Shown here: positions 6,995 through 15,194 of the stretch, in pieces
How the letters are laid out: every line of letters starts with the position of its first letter
Position numbering within the stretch: the first letter of the stretch is position 1
Assembly (NCBI GenBank): GCA_947628275.1
Contig: CANQZD010000045.1
Span: forward strand, 1-44,167
From: an uncultured Bacilli bacterium
GTDB taxonomy: Bacteria > Bacillota_I > Bacilli_A > RF39 > UBA660
Length of the DNA stretch: 44,167 nt
Reading direction: 5' to 3'
Notes under the pieces: generated by a model
The model's database searches: none
What the model was told of the DNA's origin: nothing
What the model saw: the letters and a program-made list of their open reading frames with translations, nothing else
Made by a program: the position numbers and the translations under genes

Positions 6995-9148
6995 ATGAAA
7001 ATAATTAAACGTGATGGACACATGGTAGATTATTGTCCTGAAAAAATTGAAAATGCTATTATGAAAGCAAATAAAGAAGTTGAAGAAGAAGAACAAGCAA
7101 GCGCAACTCAAATAAAAAATATTATTAAATATATTGAAAAATTAGGTAAAAAAAGAATGCTTGTTGAAGACATCCAAGATATCATTGAAGAAAAATTAAT
7201 GAGTATTGGCAAATATGCTCTAGCCAAAAAATATATAACTTATCGTTATACTAGAGAGCTAGTTAGAAAAAGTAACACTACAGATTTAGCAATTAAAGAA
7301 TTAATTGATGGTGAAAGTGAATATTGGAATACTGAAAATTCTAATAAAAATGCCAAAATAATTACTACCCAAAGAGATTATCTAGCTGGTATTACTAGCA
7401 CTGATATCACCAGAAGATTTTTACTTCCTGAAGATATTGTTAAAGCTCATGATGAAGGTATTATTCACTTCCATGATGCCGATTACTTTGCTCAAAATGC
7501 CATGCATAACTGTGACTTAATAAACTTAGAAGACATGTTACAAAATGGTACGAATATCAATGGTGTAATGATTGAAAAACCTCATAAATTTTTAACAGCT
7601 ATGACCATTGCAACTCAACTTATTACTGCAGTTAATTCAAGTCAATATGGTGGAGTTACAATTACTCTTACTCACTTAGCACCTTTTGTCAGAGACAGTT
7701 ATAATCGTTATTTAGATAAATATAAAGCTAGAAAATTTAGCAAAGCTGATTGTGAAAAATATGCTAAAGAAGATTTAGCAAGAGAAATTAAAGACGGAGT
7801 TCAAACATTCCAATATCAAATTAACTCAATGACAACTACTAACGGTCAAGCTCCATTCTTAAGTGTTTGTATGTATTTAGGTGAAACAGAAGAATACAAA
7901 GAAGAATTAGCAATGATTATTGAAGAAGTCTTAAAACAACGAATTGAAGGCATGAAAAATGATAAAGGTGTATGGGTTACTCCAGCCTTTCCTAAACTTT
8001 TATATGTTTTAGAAGAAGACAATATTCATGAAGATAGCAAATATTGGTATTTAACTAAACTTGCAGCTGAATGTACAGCTAAAAGAATGGTTCCAGATTA
8101 TATCTCTGAAAAAATTATGAAACAATTAAAAATTGATAAAAATGGTGATGGTCAATGTTATCCTTGTATGGGATGTCGTTCTTTCCTTACTCCATATGTA
8201 GATGAATCTGGCAAACCTAAATATTATGGAAGATTTAATCAAGGAGTTGTAACAATTAACTTAGTTGATGTTGCCCTAAGTTCTGATAAAGATGAAGAAG
8301 AATTCTGGAAGATTATGGACGATCGTCTAGAATTATGTCATCGTGCTTTACAAATTCGTCATAAAAGACTTAGCAAAGCTACTAGTGACGTTGCTCCAAT
8401 ATTATGGCAACATGGTGCTCTAGCAAGATTAAAACCAGGTGAATCAATTCATGATTTATTACATAATGGCTACTCTACTATTTCTTTAGGATATGCCGGA
8501 CTATATGAATGTACTAAATATATGACTGGTCATTCTCATACTGATAATGGCAAAGGTAAAGAATTTGCTTTAAGCGTTATGAGAAAATTAAATGAAGCTT
8601 GTAAAAAATGGAAAGAAACTGAAAATATTGACTACAGTGTTTATGGAACTCCTATCGAATCAACAACTTATAAATTTGCCAAAGCTTTAAGAGAAAGATT
8701 TGGAGTTGTCAAAGGTATTACAGACCGTGATTATATAACTAATTCTTATCATGTTCCTGTATTTGAAGAAATTGATGCTTTTGATAAATTAAAATTAGAA
8801 AGTGAATTCCAAGCTCTAAGTCCTGGTGGAGCAATATCATATATTGAAACTCCTAATTTATCTAATAATTTAGACGCAGTTATTGAAGTAATTAAATTTA
8901 TTTATGATACTATCATGTATGCTGAATTAAACACTAAATTAGATTATTGTCACGAATGTGGATATACTGGTGAGATTTTAATTGATGATAACCTTGAATG
9001 GTATTGTCCAGAATGTGGTAATCGTGACCACGCTAAATTAAATGTTGCTAGACGTACTTGTGGTTACATTGGTTCTAACTTCTGGAATAAGGGTCGTACT
9101 CAAGAAATTAAAGAAAGAGTTATTCACTTAGATAATAAGGATGCTTAA
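6995..9148 (+). CDS. nrdD: Anaerobic (class III) ribonucleoside-triphosphate reductase
   Basis: Glycyl-radical enzyme reducing ribonucleotides to deoxyribonucleotides without oxygen. It has 717 residues. An N-terminal ATP-cone (about 1-92) for allosteric control is followed by the catalytic barrel with HNCDL (Cys173) and CMGCRSF (Cys391, Cys394). Near the C-terminus lie four zinc-binding cysteines (Cys652, Cys655, Cys671, Cys674) and the glycyl-radical motif RTCGY with Gly690. The start ATG is preceded by GGAAGGTAGG. nrdG follows after 2 bp, so the two are co-translated. A Crp/Fnr palindrome upstream suggests regulated transcription. The enzyme implies an anaerobic life style. Confidence 0.97.
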   Translation: MKIIKRDGHMVDYCPEKIENAIMKANKEVEEEEQASATQIKNIIKYIEKLGKKRMLVEDIQDIIEEKLMSIGKYALAKKYITYRYTRELVRKSNTTDLAIKELIDGESEYWNTENSNKNAKIITTQRDYLAGITSTDITRRFLLPEDIVKAHDEGIIHFHDADYFAQNAMHNCDLINLEDMLQNGTNINGVMIEKPHKFLTAMTIATQLITAVNSSQYGGVTITLTHLAPFVRDSYNRYLDKYKARKFSKADCEKYAKEDLAREIKDGVQTFQYQINSMTTTNGQAPFLSVCMYLGETEEYKEELAMIIEEVLKQRIEGMKNDKGVWVTPAFPKLLYVLEEDNIHEDSKYWYLTKLAAECTAKRMVPDYISEKIMKQLKIDKNGDGQCYPCMGCRSFLTPYVDESGKPKYYGRFNQGVVTINLVDVALSSDKDEEEFWKIMDDRLELCHRALQIRHKRLSKATSDVAPILWQHGALARLKPGESIHDLLHNGYSTISLGYAGLYECTKYMTGHSHTDNGKGKEFALSVMRKLNEACKKWKETENIDYSVYGTPIESTTYKFAKALRERFGVVKGITDRDYITNSYHVPVFEEIDAFDKLKLESEFQALSPGGAISYIETPNLSNNLDAVIEVIKFIYDTIMYAELNTKLDYCHECGYTGEILIDDNLEWYCPECGNRDHAKLNVARRTCGYIGSNFWNKGRTQEIKERVIHLDNKDA

Positions 9149-9150
9149 TT

Positions 9151-9645
9151 ATGAGATACAATAAAATAAGAAAAATGGACATCTCCAATGGACCCGGTGT
9201 AAGAGTAGCAATATTCTTACAAGGTTGTTCATTTAATTGTAAAAATTGTTTTAATCCTGAAACCCATGATTTTAATGGAGGTTCAGAATTTAATGAAGAA
9301 GTAATTAATAAAGTTTTACAATTAGCTGATAAAGACCACATTGCTGGTCTTTCCATCTTAGGCGGTGAACCAATGCATCCTAAAAATATTGAAGCAACTA
9401 AAAAGCTTGCTAAAGCATTTAAAGAAAAATATCCAGATAAAACAGTTTGGGTATGGTCTGGTTTTCTATTTGAAAATTTAAAAGATAAAGATGTTTTAAA
9501 TTATATTGATGTTTTAGTAGATGGTCAATTTGTTGATGAATTAAGAGACCCTACTTTGCATTGGAAAGGTTCATCAAACCAAAGAGTTATTGATGTCAAA
9601 AAAACTTTAAAAAATAATAAAATTACTATCTTAGAAGAAAAATAA
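9151..9645 (+). CDS. nrdG: Anaerobic ribonucleotide reductase activating protein
   Basis: Radical SAM activase that generates the glycyl radical on NrdD. It has 164 residues. The cluster-binding CxxxCxxC motif is Cys26, Cys30 and Cys33 (GCSFNCKNC), preceded by the family signature NGPGVRVAIFLQG, and the SAM-binding LGGEPM follows around residue 70. It lies 2 bp after nrdD and ends in a strong hairpin terminator whose 5' stem includes its stop codon. Confidence 0.96.
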   Translation: MRYNKIRKMDISNGPGVRVAIFLQGCSFNCKNCFNPETHDFNGGSEFNEEVINKVLQLADKDHIAGLSILGGEPMHPKNIEATKKLAKAFKEKYPDKTVWVWSGFLFENLKDKDVLNYIDVLVDGQFVDELRDPTLHWKGSSNQRVIDVKKTLKNNKITILEEK

Positions 9646-9675
9646 AATAAGAATCACTCTTATTTTATTTTTTTT
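9641..9675. terminator. bidirectional terminator after nrdG
   Basis: A 12-bp perfect stem (9641-9652 with 9658-9669) with a 5-base loop is followed by a T-run to 9675 and preceded by A-rich sequence. It serves nrdDG and the convergent DUF3592 gene. The nrdG stop (9643-9645) is inside the stem. Confidence 0.8.
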
Positions 9676-10118
9676 CTAACTATATAACACTTAATCATTG
9701 CTATTGTAAAAACTAGACCAAGAACAGCACCTAAAATATCATTTCCAATCTGCCAAGTATTCCGAAAATTAGTTGGCACATTAGGATCGATATATATCTT
9801 CGTTTTACTATTAATTTTAGGATAAAACATAATCATATGTAATAATTTTTGACAATGATATGTCTTTCCGTTATACTCATATTGCAAAACTGCATAATGA
9901 TCAACAGAATCACCTTCAGTAATATTTGGAACATGTTCATAACCAATATCTATAACTGTTGCTTCAACTTTAACATAATCTTTAGTATCAATATATATCG
10001 ACACTACATCAATACTAAACATTATAAAAAATAGAAACGAAAATAACATTAAAATTAAAAATATCCATGGTTTTATATTTTTATCTACTTCCATTTTACC
10101 CATTTTAATTTTCATCAT
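9660..10118 (-). CDS. DUF3592-like membrane protein
   Basis: About 152 residues with two membrane segments (about 18-40 and 125-145 from the chosen start) flanking an extracytoplasmic beta-rich domain. The domain has the DUF3592 pattern: VKVEATVIDIGYE, then YEYNGKTYHC, then KIYIDPNVPTNF. Function unknown. The start is taken as ATG 10118, 6 bases after AAAGGTG; a GTG at 10127 would overlap that site. It stands alone between the nrdG terminator and tRNA-Arg. Confidence 0.75.
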   Translation of the reverse strand: MMKIKMGKMEVDKNIKPWIFLILMLFSFLFFIMFSIDVVSIYIDTKDYVKVEATVIDIGYEHVPNITEGDSVDHYAVLQYEYNGKTYHCQKLLHMIMFYPKINSKTKIYIDPNVPTNFRNTWQIGNDILGAVLGLVFTIAMIKCYIVRKKIK

Positions 10119-10205
10119 TTTTATCACCTTTAAAATTCACTATTATATTATCATAAAACATCTATAAAAAAATAGTATTAAACTGAAATTTTAAATCAAC
10201 ATAAA

Positions 10206-10282
10206 TGGTGTCCCAGATAGGGCTTGAACCTACAACCTTTAGCTCCGGAGGCTAACGCTCTATCCAATTGAGCTACTGGGAC
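10206..10282 (-). tRNA. tRNA-Arg (anticodon CCG)
   Basis: The minus strand folds as a cloverleaf. Acceptor stem GTCCCAG / CTGGGAC, D-arm GCTC..GAGC, anticodon stem TTAGC/GCTAA around the loop CTCCGGA (anticodon CCG, reading CGG), T-arm with TTCAAGC, and an encoded CCA end (10208-10206). CGG codons are rare in such AT-rich DNA. It lies 14 bp downstream of rseP on the same strand and may be cut from the cdsA-rseP transcript. Confidence 0.95.
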
Positions 10283-10288
10283 ATAAAG

Positions 10289-10314
10289 ATATTACATTAA
10301 AATAAATGTAATAT
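10289..10314 (-). other. hairpin between rseP and tRNA-Arg
   Basis: ATATTACATT (10289-10298) pairs perfectly with AATGTAATAT (10305-10314) across a 6-base loop containing part of the rseP stop. No T-run follows on the minus strand, so it is more likely a processing or stability structure than a terminator. This would allow read-through into the tRNA. Confidence 0.4.
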
Positions 10315-11343
10315 ATCTTGAATGGTAATATAAACCATTAACAACATTAATAAAGCAAAACCTATCAAATTACAAATATTTTCAAATTTGACATTAACTG
10401 GACTTCCCTTAATCTTTTCAACAATCATAAAGAAAATATGACCGCCATCGAAAGCTGGGAAAGGCAAAATATTAATAAACCCGACATTAATACATAAAAA
10501 TGCTGTTATATATAATAATTGAGCAATTCCATATTGAACAGAATCATCAATTACTTTATAAATACCTACTGGCCCAGACAAATTATTTACTGATAACTGA
10601 CCGGTAATTAACCCTCCAATTGTTATGGCCATACTATGAATAATATTGCCGAATTTTGTAAAAGTATATTTAAGACTTCCCCATAAGCCCTTTTCCTCTG
10701 TTGTACTTAAATTAATTCCAAAAACATTCTGCTCCTTACCATCAACAACTTGTTTTTCTGGAACAACTTTGATATTTTCAATATTACCATCTTCATGTCT
10801 AACTTCAAAATCATAAGTATTATTATCAACTTTATAATATAAATAAATTTGACCAACATCCCAATTGGAAATCTTATGACCATTAACAGCTAATATTTTA
10901 TCATTATCTCTTAAGCCAGACCGAGAAGCTGCTGAATTAGGTTCAACCTTTAATATTGTATTAGTAGCTACTTTACTACCCCAAATTAAAGATACAATAA
11001 ATAATAAAATCAATGCTAGTAAAAAATTATTAATAACTCCAGCTGATAAAATAAGCAATCTTTGATACCAAGGCCTATTGCATAAAAATTTTTCTTTAGG
11101 AATTTTACTATCATCTTCATAAACTTCCCCAGCCATTTGTACAAAACCACCTATTGGCAAAGCTCTAATATTATAAAATATTCCATCTTTTCCTTTATGA
11201 GAAAATATAACAGGACCCATTCCTATTGAAAATTCATAAATAAATACTCCTGATTTTTTAGCTGTAATAAAATGACCAAATTCATGAACCAAAATAATAA
11301 TTCCTAAAATAAATATAAATAATAGTAAACTAACAATCCACAT
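10297..11343 (-). CDS. rseP: Site-2 intramembrane zinc protease (RseP/RasP)
   Basis: Membrane metalloprotease of the S2P family. It cleaves anti-sigma factors and leftover signal peptides inside the membrane. It has 348 residues. HEFGH (His20, Glu21, His24) is in the first membrane segment, a single PDZ domain lies at about 125-205, and the third zinc ligand is in NILPFPAFDGGH near residue 300. AGGAGGATAAAAT precedes the ATG. The gene follows cdsA by 11 bp in the common cdsA-rseP order, but dxr, which often lies between them, is absent here. Confidence 0.95.
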   Translation of the reverse strand: MWIVSLLLFIFILGIIILVHEFGHFITAKKSGVFIYEFSIGMGPVIFSHKGKDGIFYNIRALPIGGFVQMAGEVYEDDSKIPKEKFLCNRPWYQRLLILSAGVINNFLLALILLFIVSLIWGSKVATNTILKVEPNSAASRSGLRDNDKILAVNGHKISNWDVGQIYLYYKVDNNTYDFEVRHEDGNIENIKVVPEKQVVDGKEQNVFGINLSTTEEKGLWGSLKYTFTKFGNIIHSMAITIGGLITGQLSVNNLSGPVGIYKVIDDSVQYGIAQLLYITAFLCINVGFINILPFPAFDGGHIFFMIVEKIKGSPVNVKFENICNLIGFALLMLLMVYITIQDILHLF

Positions 11344-11354
11344 ATTTTATCCTC

Positions 11355-12149
11355 CTATATAACTTTTAAAAATACATAATATATTAAAATAACAAAAATA
11401 AAACTATCAATTCTATCTAATATTCCCCCATGTCCAGGTATTAATTTCGAATAATCTTTAATTTCATTTTCTCTTTTAATTTTACTAAATATTAAATCTC
11501 CTAATTGTCCCATTATTGATAAAATTAAGCTCATTATAACAATTATTATCATATTACTGCTACCAATAAAAATATAATAGTAACAACTTCCTAACACCAT
11601 TGCCACAAAACTGCCACTTATAAAACCTGCAACCGTTTTAGAAGGACTAATAACTGGAGCAATTTTTCTTTTACCAATTAACGAGCCAACTATAAATGCC
11701 GTTGTATCAGTAATAATTGGAATTAAAAGTAAATAACCAAATAAATAAATATTTAAAGTTCTAACTATTATCATTGAATGAAAAGCTATTCCCAAAAATA
11801 TTACTACGGCAAATAAATAAAAAGCATCCTTTGTTTCATATTTATTCTTACTAATAAATAAAGTTGGCAACAAATAACAAATTAAAATTAAAATCAATAA
11901 TCGATTACTTATACTATATGAGAACTCTCCACCTCGATATTCATAAAAAACGACCCATATCAAAGCTAATACACTAAACAAAGCCAAAGCACTTGGTACT
12001 TTATTATGACTTTTTTTTAAATCAAGAATTTCTTTTAAGGTAAGAACTGATAAAACTGCTATTCCCAATAAAAATACTTCTTTACCAGCTAAAATAATTG
12101 GGACTGCAATTAGTAACATAATTATTGAACTTAATATTCTTTTTTTCAT
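11355..12149 (-). CDS. cdsA: Phosphatidate cytidylyltransferase (CDP-diglyceride synthase)
   Basis: Makes CDP-diacylglycerol from CTP and phosphatidic acid, the branch point for phospholipid synthesis. It is a polytopic membrane protein of 264 residues from the chosen start. The family signature is complete near the C-terminus: a KIKRENEIKDYSKLIPGHGG stretch followed by a DR pair. The start is placed at ATG 12149, six bases after AGGTGAGG; a TTG 21 bp upstream lacks support. It is transcribed with rseP from the promoter at 12175-12203. Confidence 0.95.
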   Translation of the reverse strand: MKKRILSSIIMLLIAVPIILAGKEVFLLGIAVLSVLTLKEILDLKKSHNKVPSALALFSVLALIWVVFYEYRGGEFSYSISNRLLILILICYLLPTLFISKNKYETKDAFYLFAVVIFLGIAFHSMIIVRTLNIYLFGYLLLIPIITDTTAFIVGSLIGKRKIAPVISPSKTVAGFISGSFVAMVLGSCYYYIFIGSSNMIIIVIMSLILSIMGQLGDLIFSKIKRENEIKDYSKLIPGHGGILDRIDSFIFVILIYYVFLKVI

Positions 12150-12174
12150 TGCCTCACCTACGTCTTTCAATTAA

Positions 12175-12203
12175 AGTATACTCTTTATCTTTAATTTATG
12201 CAA
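12175..12203 (-). promoter_or_regulatory. promoter of cdsA-rseP
   Basis: On the minus strand: -35 TTGCAT (12203-12198), 17-bp spacer, -10 TATACT (12180-12175). It lies just downstream of the khpA terminator. Confidence 0.65.
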
Positions 12204-12229
12204 TCTTTTAAAATAAAATTTGACAAAAG

Positions 12230-12254
12230 AAAAAACATGAAAATTAACTTCATG
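12230..12254 (-). terminator. terminator of rpsP-khpA
   Basis: On the minus strand, CATGAA (12254-12249) and TTCATG (12241-12236) form a stem around a 7-base loop, followed by six T. The khpA stop TGA (12252-12250) is inside the stem. Confidence 0.75.
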
Positions 12255-12498
12255 CTATTGAATTAAAATTAATCTTTACTTTGCCTAAATTATTTAAATA
12301 TGCAAAAGCAATTAATAATGTTCTAATACTTGATGCCATTTTACCAGATTTACCAATAACTGCACCCATATCATTTTCACTAACAAAAATATCTACAATG
12401 TTAACTTCATCTTCAATTTTACATTCGACATTAACACTATCAACATCTTTGCAAATACTTTTTACTAAAAACAAAGCATATTGCACTAATTTTTCCAT
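12250..12498 (-). CDS. khpA: KhpA, KH-domain RNA-binding protein
   Basis: Small RNA-binding protein, 82 residues, one KH domain with the GxxG loop in VIGKSGKMA (about 48-56). In Firmicutes KhpA pairs with KhpB/Jag and affects cell division and RNA metabolism. The start overlaps the rpsP stop by one base, the conserved rpsP-khpA arrangement, so translation is coupled. The rimM-trmD-rplS genes that usually follow are missing; a terminator comes directly after. Confidence 0.92.
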   Translation of the reverse strand: MEKLVQYALFLVKSICKDVDSVNVECKIEDEVNIVDIFVSENDMGAVIGKSGKMASSIRTLLIAFAYLNNLGKVKINFNSIA

Positions 12499-12779
12499 TA
12501 TTTCACACTCTTCTTAGCTTTAGAATCAGCAAATTTTTTCATAATTCCTTGTTTACTTAAAATATTCCGAACTGTTTCAGTTGGTTGGGCACCTTTACTT
12601 AACCAATATAAAGCTTTTTCTTCATTAACTGTTACTTTAGAAGCATCTTTAATTGGATCATATGTTCCAACAACTTCTAAGAAACGACCATCTCTAGGAC
12701 TTCTCGAATCAGCAGCAACAATTCGATAAAAAGGTTTTGCTTTAGCACCCATTCTTTTTAATCTTAATTTAACGGCCAT
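12498..12779 (-). CDS. rpsP: 30S ribosomal protein S16
   Basis: Small-subunit ribosomal protein needed for 30S assembly. It has 93 residues and starts with the family signature [20 protein letters not shown], followed by [19 protein letters not shown] strong AAGGAGGG site precedes the ATG. It is led by a consensus promoter at 12806-12834 and followed by khpA. The usual upstream neighbour ffh is not here; a glycosidase gene is. Confidence 0.97.
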   Translation of the reverse strand: MAVKLRLKRMGAKAKPFYRIVAADSRSPRDGRFLEVVGTYDPIKDASKVTVNEEKALYWLSKGAQPTETVRNILSKQGIMKKFADSKAKKSVK

Positions 12780-12805
12780 ATATGTCCCTCCTTTTTCATG
12801 AATTT

Positions 12806-12834
12806 AATATAACAAAATTTTTTTTAGGTGTCAA
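12806..12834 (-). promoter_or_regulatory. promoter of rpsP-khpA
   Basis: On the minus strand: consensus -35 TTGACA (12834-12829), 17-bp A/T spacer, -10 TATATT (12811-12806). The -35 can pair with a TGTCAA just upstream (near 12849-12844), forming a 6-bp inverted repeat. Confidence 0.8.
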
Positions 12835-12864
12835 TATTTTTTAGTTGACAGTATTTTTTTGCTT

Positions 12865-14136
12865 TTAACTCCAATCTTTTAAATAGGTAACAATCGTATG
12901 AGCTTTAATTGTATCTTTAACTACCTTATCTTTGATAACTAAATTTATTTCTTTATCTACATCTGTTGAGTTTAAAATTATGATACTTGTCTTTAAATCA
13001 TTTGTAGCAACCACCCCATATAAAGAATTATCATATAAACTAATTTGATTAATAATATCCCCTTCTTTAATAAATTTAGAAATATGTCCAAAATAATAAT
13101 ATATAGGCGTTTTAATAAAATCTTTTTCATCTTCACTTAAAATAATAGGACTTTTACAAAAATTATTTTGATGATTAGGCCCGCCGTGATAATCTAGTAA
13201 TATATTCCAATCAAGATAAATATTCATTCCATTATTTAAGTCACTTATTAAATCCACAAGTAACATTTCGGCATCATTTACCCATTCTCTTTCATTATAG
13301 ACAGAAAAACAACAACAACCTTCTGAGTGCATAAGTAATAAATCAGGATATTTTTCATGAATTAATCTTAAATTAGTTGCATGAATACCAGTATACCAAT
13401 GATATGCAACTCCCATTATTTTTTCATTTTGCCTATAAAGTTCATTCACGAGATTATATAAATCTTCTTTATTATGGTCCCATAAAAATACTGAAACATT
13501 ATCTAACCTAGGCAATAAATAATTGTAAATAAAATCTTTTTGTTCAGCTAAGGTAAAACAACATGATTCCCAACTTTGCCTAGCCATTGGCTCATTTTGC
13601 ATCGTAAGATATTTTATATCAATTCCCTTTTCTTTAAAAGTTTTAATAAAATTAAGTAAATAATTTACATAATCATCATAATATTTTTTTAATAACTTGC
13701 CTCCATTTTTTAAACTCTTATTATCCTTCATCTTAGCTGGTGGTGACCATGGAGTTGCTAAAAAATTTAAATCTTTAACAGCCAAAATATCTTTAACAAA
13801 AGGTATTATATAAACTTTTTCATGACTAAAATCAGTAGTTTCATAAGAATTAAGACAAAAATCATTACTACCTATTGCTAATCTAGCCCATGAATAATCT
13901 AGTCCATCTCTACTATAATAAGCCTCTATAAATTCTTGTTTTTTCAAATCACTTAATTTATTATAATTAATTGCGCTTGCTTCAGTCAAAGCTCCACCAA
14001 AGCCTTTAAACACTTGCTCTTTAATATCCGGATATCCTCTAATAATATTAAATTCTTCATTACAATTTTCTTCTTCCCTAATTACCGATTTTTCCCAATA
14101 TTTATTTAAAGCTATATTTGTCTCATATTTAAGCAT
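12865..14136 (-). CDS. Glycoside hydrolase family 30 protein
   Basis: Probable retaining beta-glycosidase of the GH30 family (glucosylceramidase / beta-1,6-glucanase / xylanase group). It has 423 residues. The family hallmarks are GFGGALTEASA (about 45-55), the acid/base Glu182 in TMQNEP and the nucleophile Glu272 in MHSEG, followed by a small C-terminal beta domain. There is no signal peptide or membrane segment, so it should act in the cytosol (on imported oligosaccharides) or in the mother cell, unlike most bacterial GH30 enzymes, which are exported. AGGTGAT lies 8 bases before the ATG. It follows cotE by 51 bp, but the cotE terminator lies between. The sugar substrate cannot be told. Confidence 0.85.
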   Translation of the reverse strand: MLKYETNIALNKYWEKSVIREEENCNEEFNIIRGYPDIKEQVFKGFGGALTEASAINYNKLSDLKKQEFIEAYYSRDGLDYSWARLAIGSNDFCLNSYETTDFSHEKVYIIPFVKDILAVKDLNFLATPWSPPAKMKDNKSLKNGGKLLKKYYDDYVNYLLNFIKTFKEKGIDIKYLTMQNEPMARQSWESCCFTLAEQKDFIYNYLLPRLDNVSVFLWDHNKEDLYNLVNELYRQNEKIMGVAYHWYTGIHATNLRLIHEKYPDLLLMHSEGCCCFSVYNEREWVNDAEMLLVDLISDLNNGMNIYLDWNILLDYHGGPNHQNNFCKSPIILSEDEKDFIKTPIYYYFGHISKFIKEGDIINQISLYDNSLYGVVATNDLKTSIIILNSTDVDKEINLVIKDKVVKDTIKAHTIVTYLKDWS

Positions 14137-14174
14137 TATCTAAATCACCTATAAATAATATACTTTAAAATCTT

Positions 14175-14198
14175 AAAAAAAAGAAGTCTAAACTTCTT
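14175..14198 (-). terminator. terminator of cotE
   Basis: On the minus strand, AAGAAGT (14198-14192) and ACTTCTT (14187-14181) pair around a 4-base loop and eight T follow. The cotE stop TAG is in the loop. Confidence 0.75.
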
Positions 14199-14727
14199 CT
14201 GTTGGATTTTCTAAATAATTATCATTTACTTCATCAATACTATCTATTTCATCTTCACTTATCATTTCTTCATAATCATCTTCCATATCTTCAATTGGAA
14301 CTTTAATTTTTGTATCGCCAACAATTTCTACCCCAAGTTCTTTATCAACATCTAAAATAATATTACCATTTTCAATATTAACATTACTAACTGCAGGTTG
14401 TTTTAAACTTCTAACCATTATCTCTGATGAATTTGTTAAAGCTTGATTACTCTTAAGAGGAACCTGATATAATTCATGGTAACTAAATCTTTTAGAATTA
14501 ACCTTAGTTTTAGTATCATTATCATAACTATACCAAACATTAACATCAAAAGTTCCATCAACTCCTACCTTACCAGCTTGATTCATTCCTTTAAAATTAT
14601 GGTTAATTACCCAGCAACCTAAAACTGTATTAATATTTTCATCAGGGGTTAAAGATAAATGAAGTGTATTAGCCTTTTTAGCCTTTCCAACTACTGCTTT
14701 CGTTACAATTTCCTTATAATTTGCCAT
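14188..14727 (-). CDS. cotE: CotE, outer spore coat morphogenetic protein
   Basis: In Bacillus, CotE forms a layer around the forespore and recruits the outer coat proteins. The match is clear along the whole length (179 residues against 181 in B. subtilis). It opens with YKEIVTKAVVGK, continues with LGCWVINHNF, a DVNVWYSYDNDTKT block and a VEIVGDTKIKV block, and ends in the same acidic tail rich in Asp and Glu (about 147-179). GAGGTGA precedes the ATG. A promoter resembling the late mother-cell sigma-K type lies at 14746-14773. Its presence indicates that the organism makes endospores with a Bacillus-like coat, or has kept the gene from such an ancestor. Confidence 0.93.
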   Translation of the reverse strand: MANYKEIVTKAVVGKAKKANTLHLSLTPDENINTVLGCWVINHNFKGMNQAGKVGVDGTFDVNVWYSYDNDTKTKVNSKRFSYHELYQVPLKSNQALTNSSEIMVRSLKQPAVSNVNIENGNIILDVDKELGVEIVGDTKIKVPIEDMEDDYEEMISEDEIDSIDEVNDNYLENPTEEV

Positions 14728-14745
14728 AAATATTCACCTCTAGTT

Positions 14746-14773
14746 TAATCTATGCCAAATGTCCCAAAATTGT
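14746..14773 (-). promoter_or_regulatory. candidate sigma-K/sigma-E-type promoter of cotE
   Basis: On the minus strand, CATAGATTA (14754-14746) fits the sigma-K -10 pattern CATANNNTA. An ACA (14773-14771) sits 16 bp upstream, as expected for the short sigma-K -35 (AC). In B. subtilis cotE is read by both sigma-E and sigma-K. The pattern is short, so chance is possible. Confidence 0.45.
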
Positions 14774-14823
14774 GCTTTAATTAACTAAAATTTAATGTTA
14801 AAATAAAACTAGGAGGAGTATAA

Positions 14824-15186
14824 ATGGATTGTTTATTTTGTAAAATTCTTAATAAAGAAGTACCAAGTAATATTTTATATGAAGATGATTTAGTCTTAGT
14901 TTTCTTAGACATTAATCAAAGTAATGTTGGTCATACTCTAGTTATTCCTAAAAAACACATCGTTGATATCAAAGAAGTAGATGACTATACTTTAACTCAC
15001 ATGATGAAAGTTGCTATTAATATTAGCGAAAAAATAATGTCTAAACTTAAAGCTAGTGGTATGACTTACAGTATTAACTATAAAGACGCCCAAGAAATTA
15101 AGCATCTTCATTTACATATTTGTCCTTATTACAATAATAAGCCTCAAAAATTAAGCGCTGCAGAAATTTACCAAATTTTAAAGTAG
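14824..15186 (+). CDS. HIT family nucleotide-binding protein
   Basis: Histidine-triad protein, probably a nucleoside phosphoramidase or dinucleotide hydrolase. It has 120 residues. The triad HLHLH (His94, His96, His98) is followed by ICPYY, and the N-terminal DCLFCKI carries the two cysteines (Cys3, Cys6) often used to bind zinc. It is shorter than the usual 135-145 residues but intact at both ends. AGGAGG lies 7 bases before the ATG. It faces the M23 gene with only 8 bp between the stops and is divergent from cotE. Confidence 0.9.
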   Translation: MDCLFCKILNKEVPSNILYEDDLVLVFLDINQSNVGHTLVIPKKHIVDIKEVDDYTLTHMMKVAINISEKIMSKLKASGMTYSINYKDAQEIKHLHLHICPYYNNKPQKLSAAEIYQILK

Positions 15187-15194
15187 CGTTTTTT

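Noticed and set aside
6881-7111. Longer N-terminus for the Crp/Fnr regulator
   Set aside because: It would read backwards through the nrdD start and promoter region and lacks a ribosome-binding site. The ATG at 6880 has a strong AGGAGG.
10206-10282. tRNA-Arg as an attachment site for an integrated element
   Set aside because: No integrase gene and no direct repeat of the tRNA 3' end is visible nearby; the flanks are ordinary genes.
14824-15186. HIT protein as a truncated pseudogene because of its 120 residues
   Set aside because: Both the N-terminal cysteines and the histidine triad are present with good start signals; it is only a short member.
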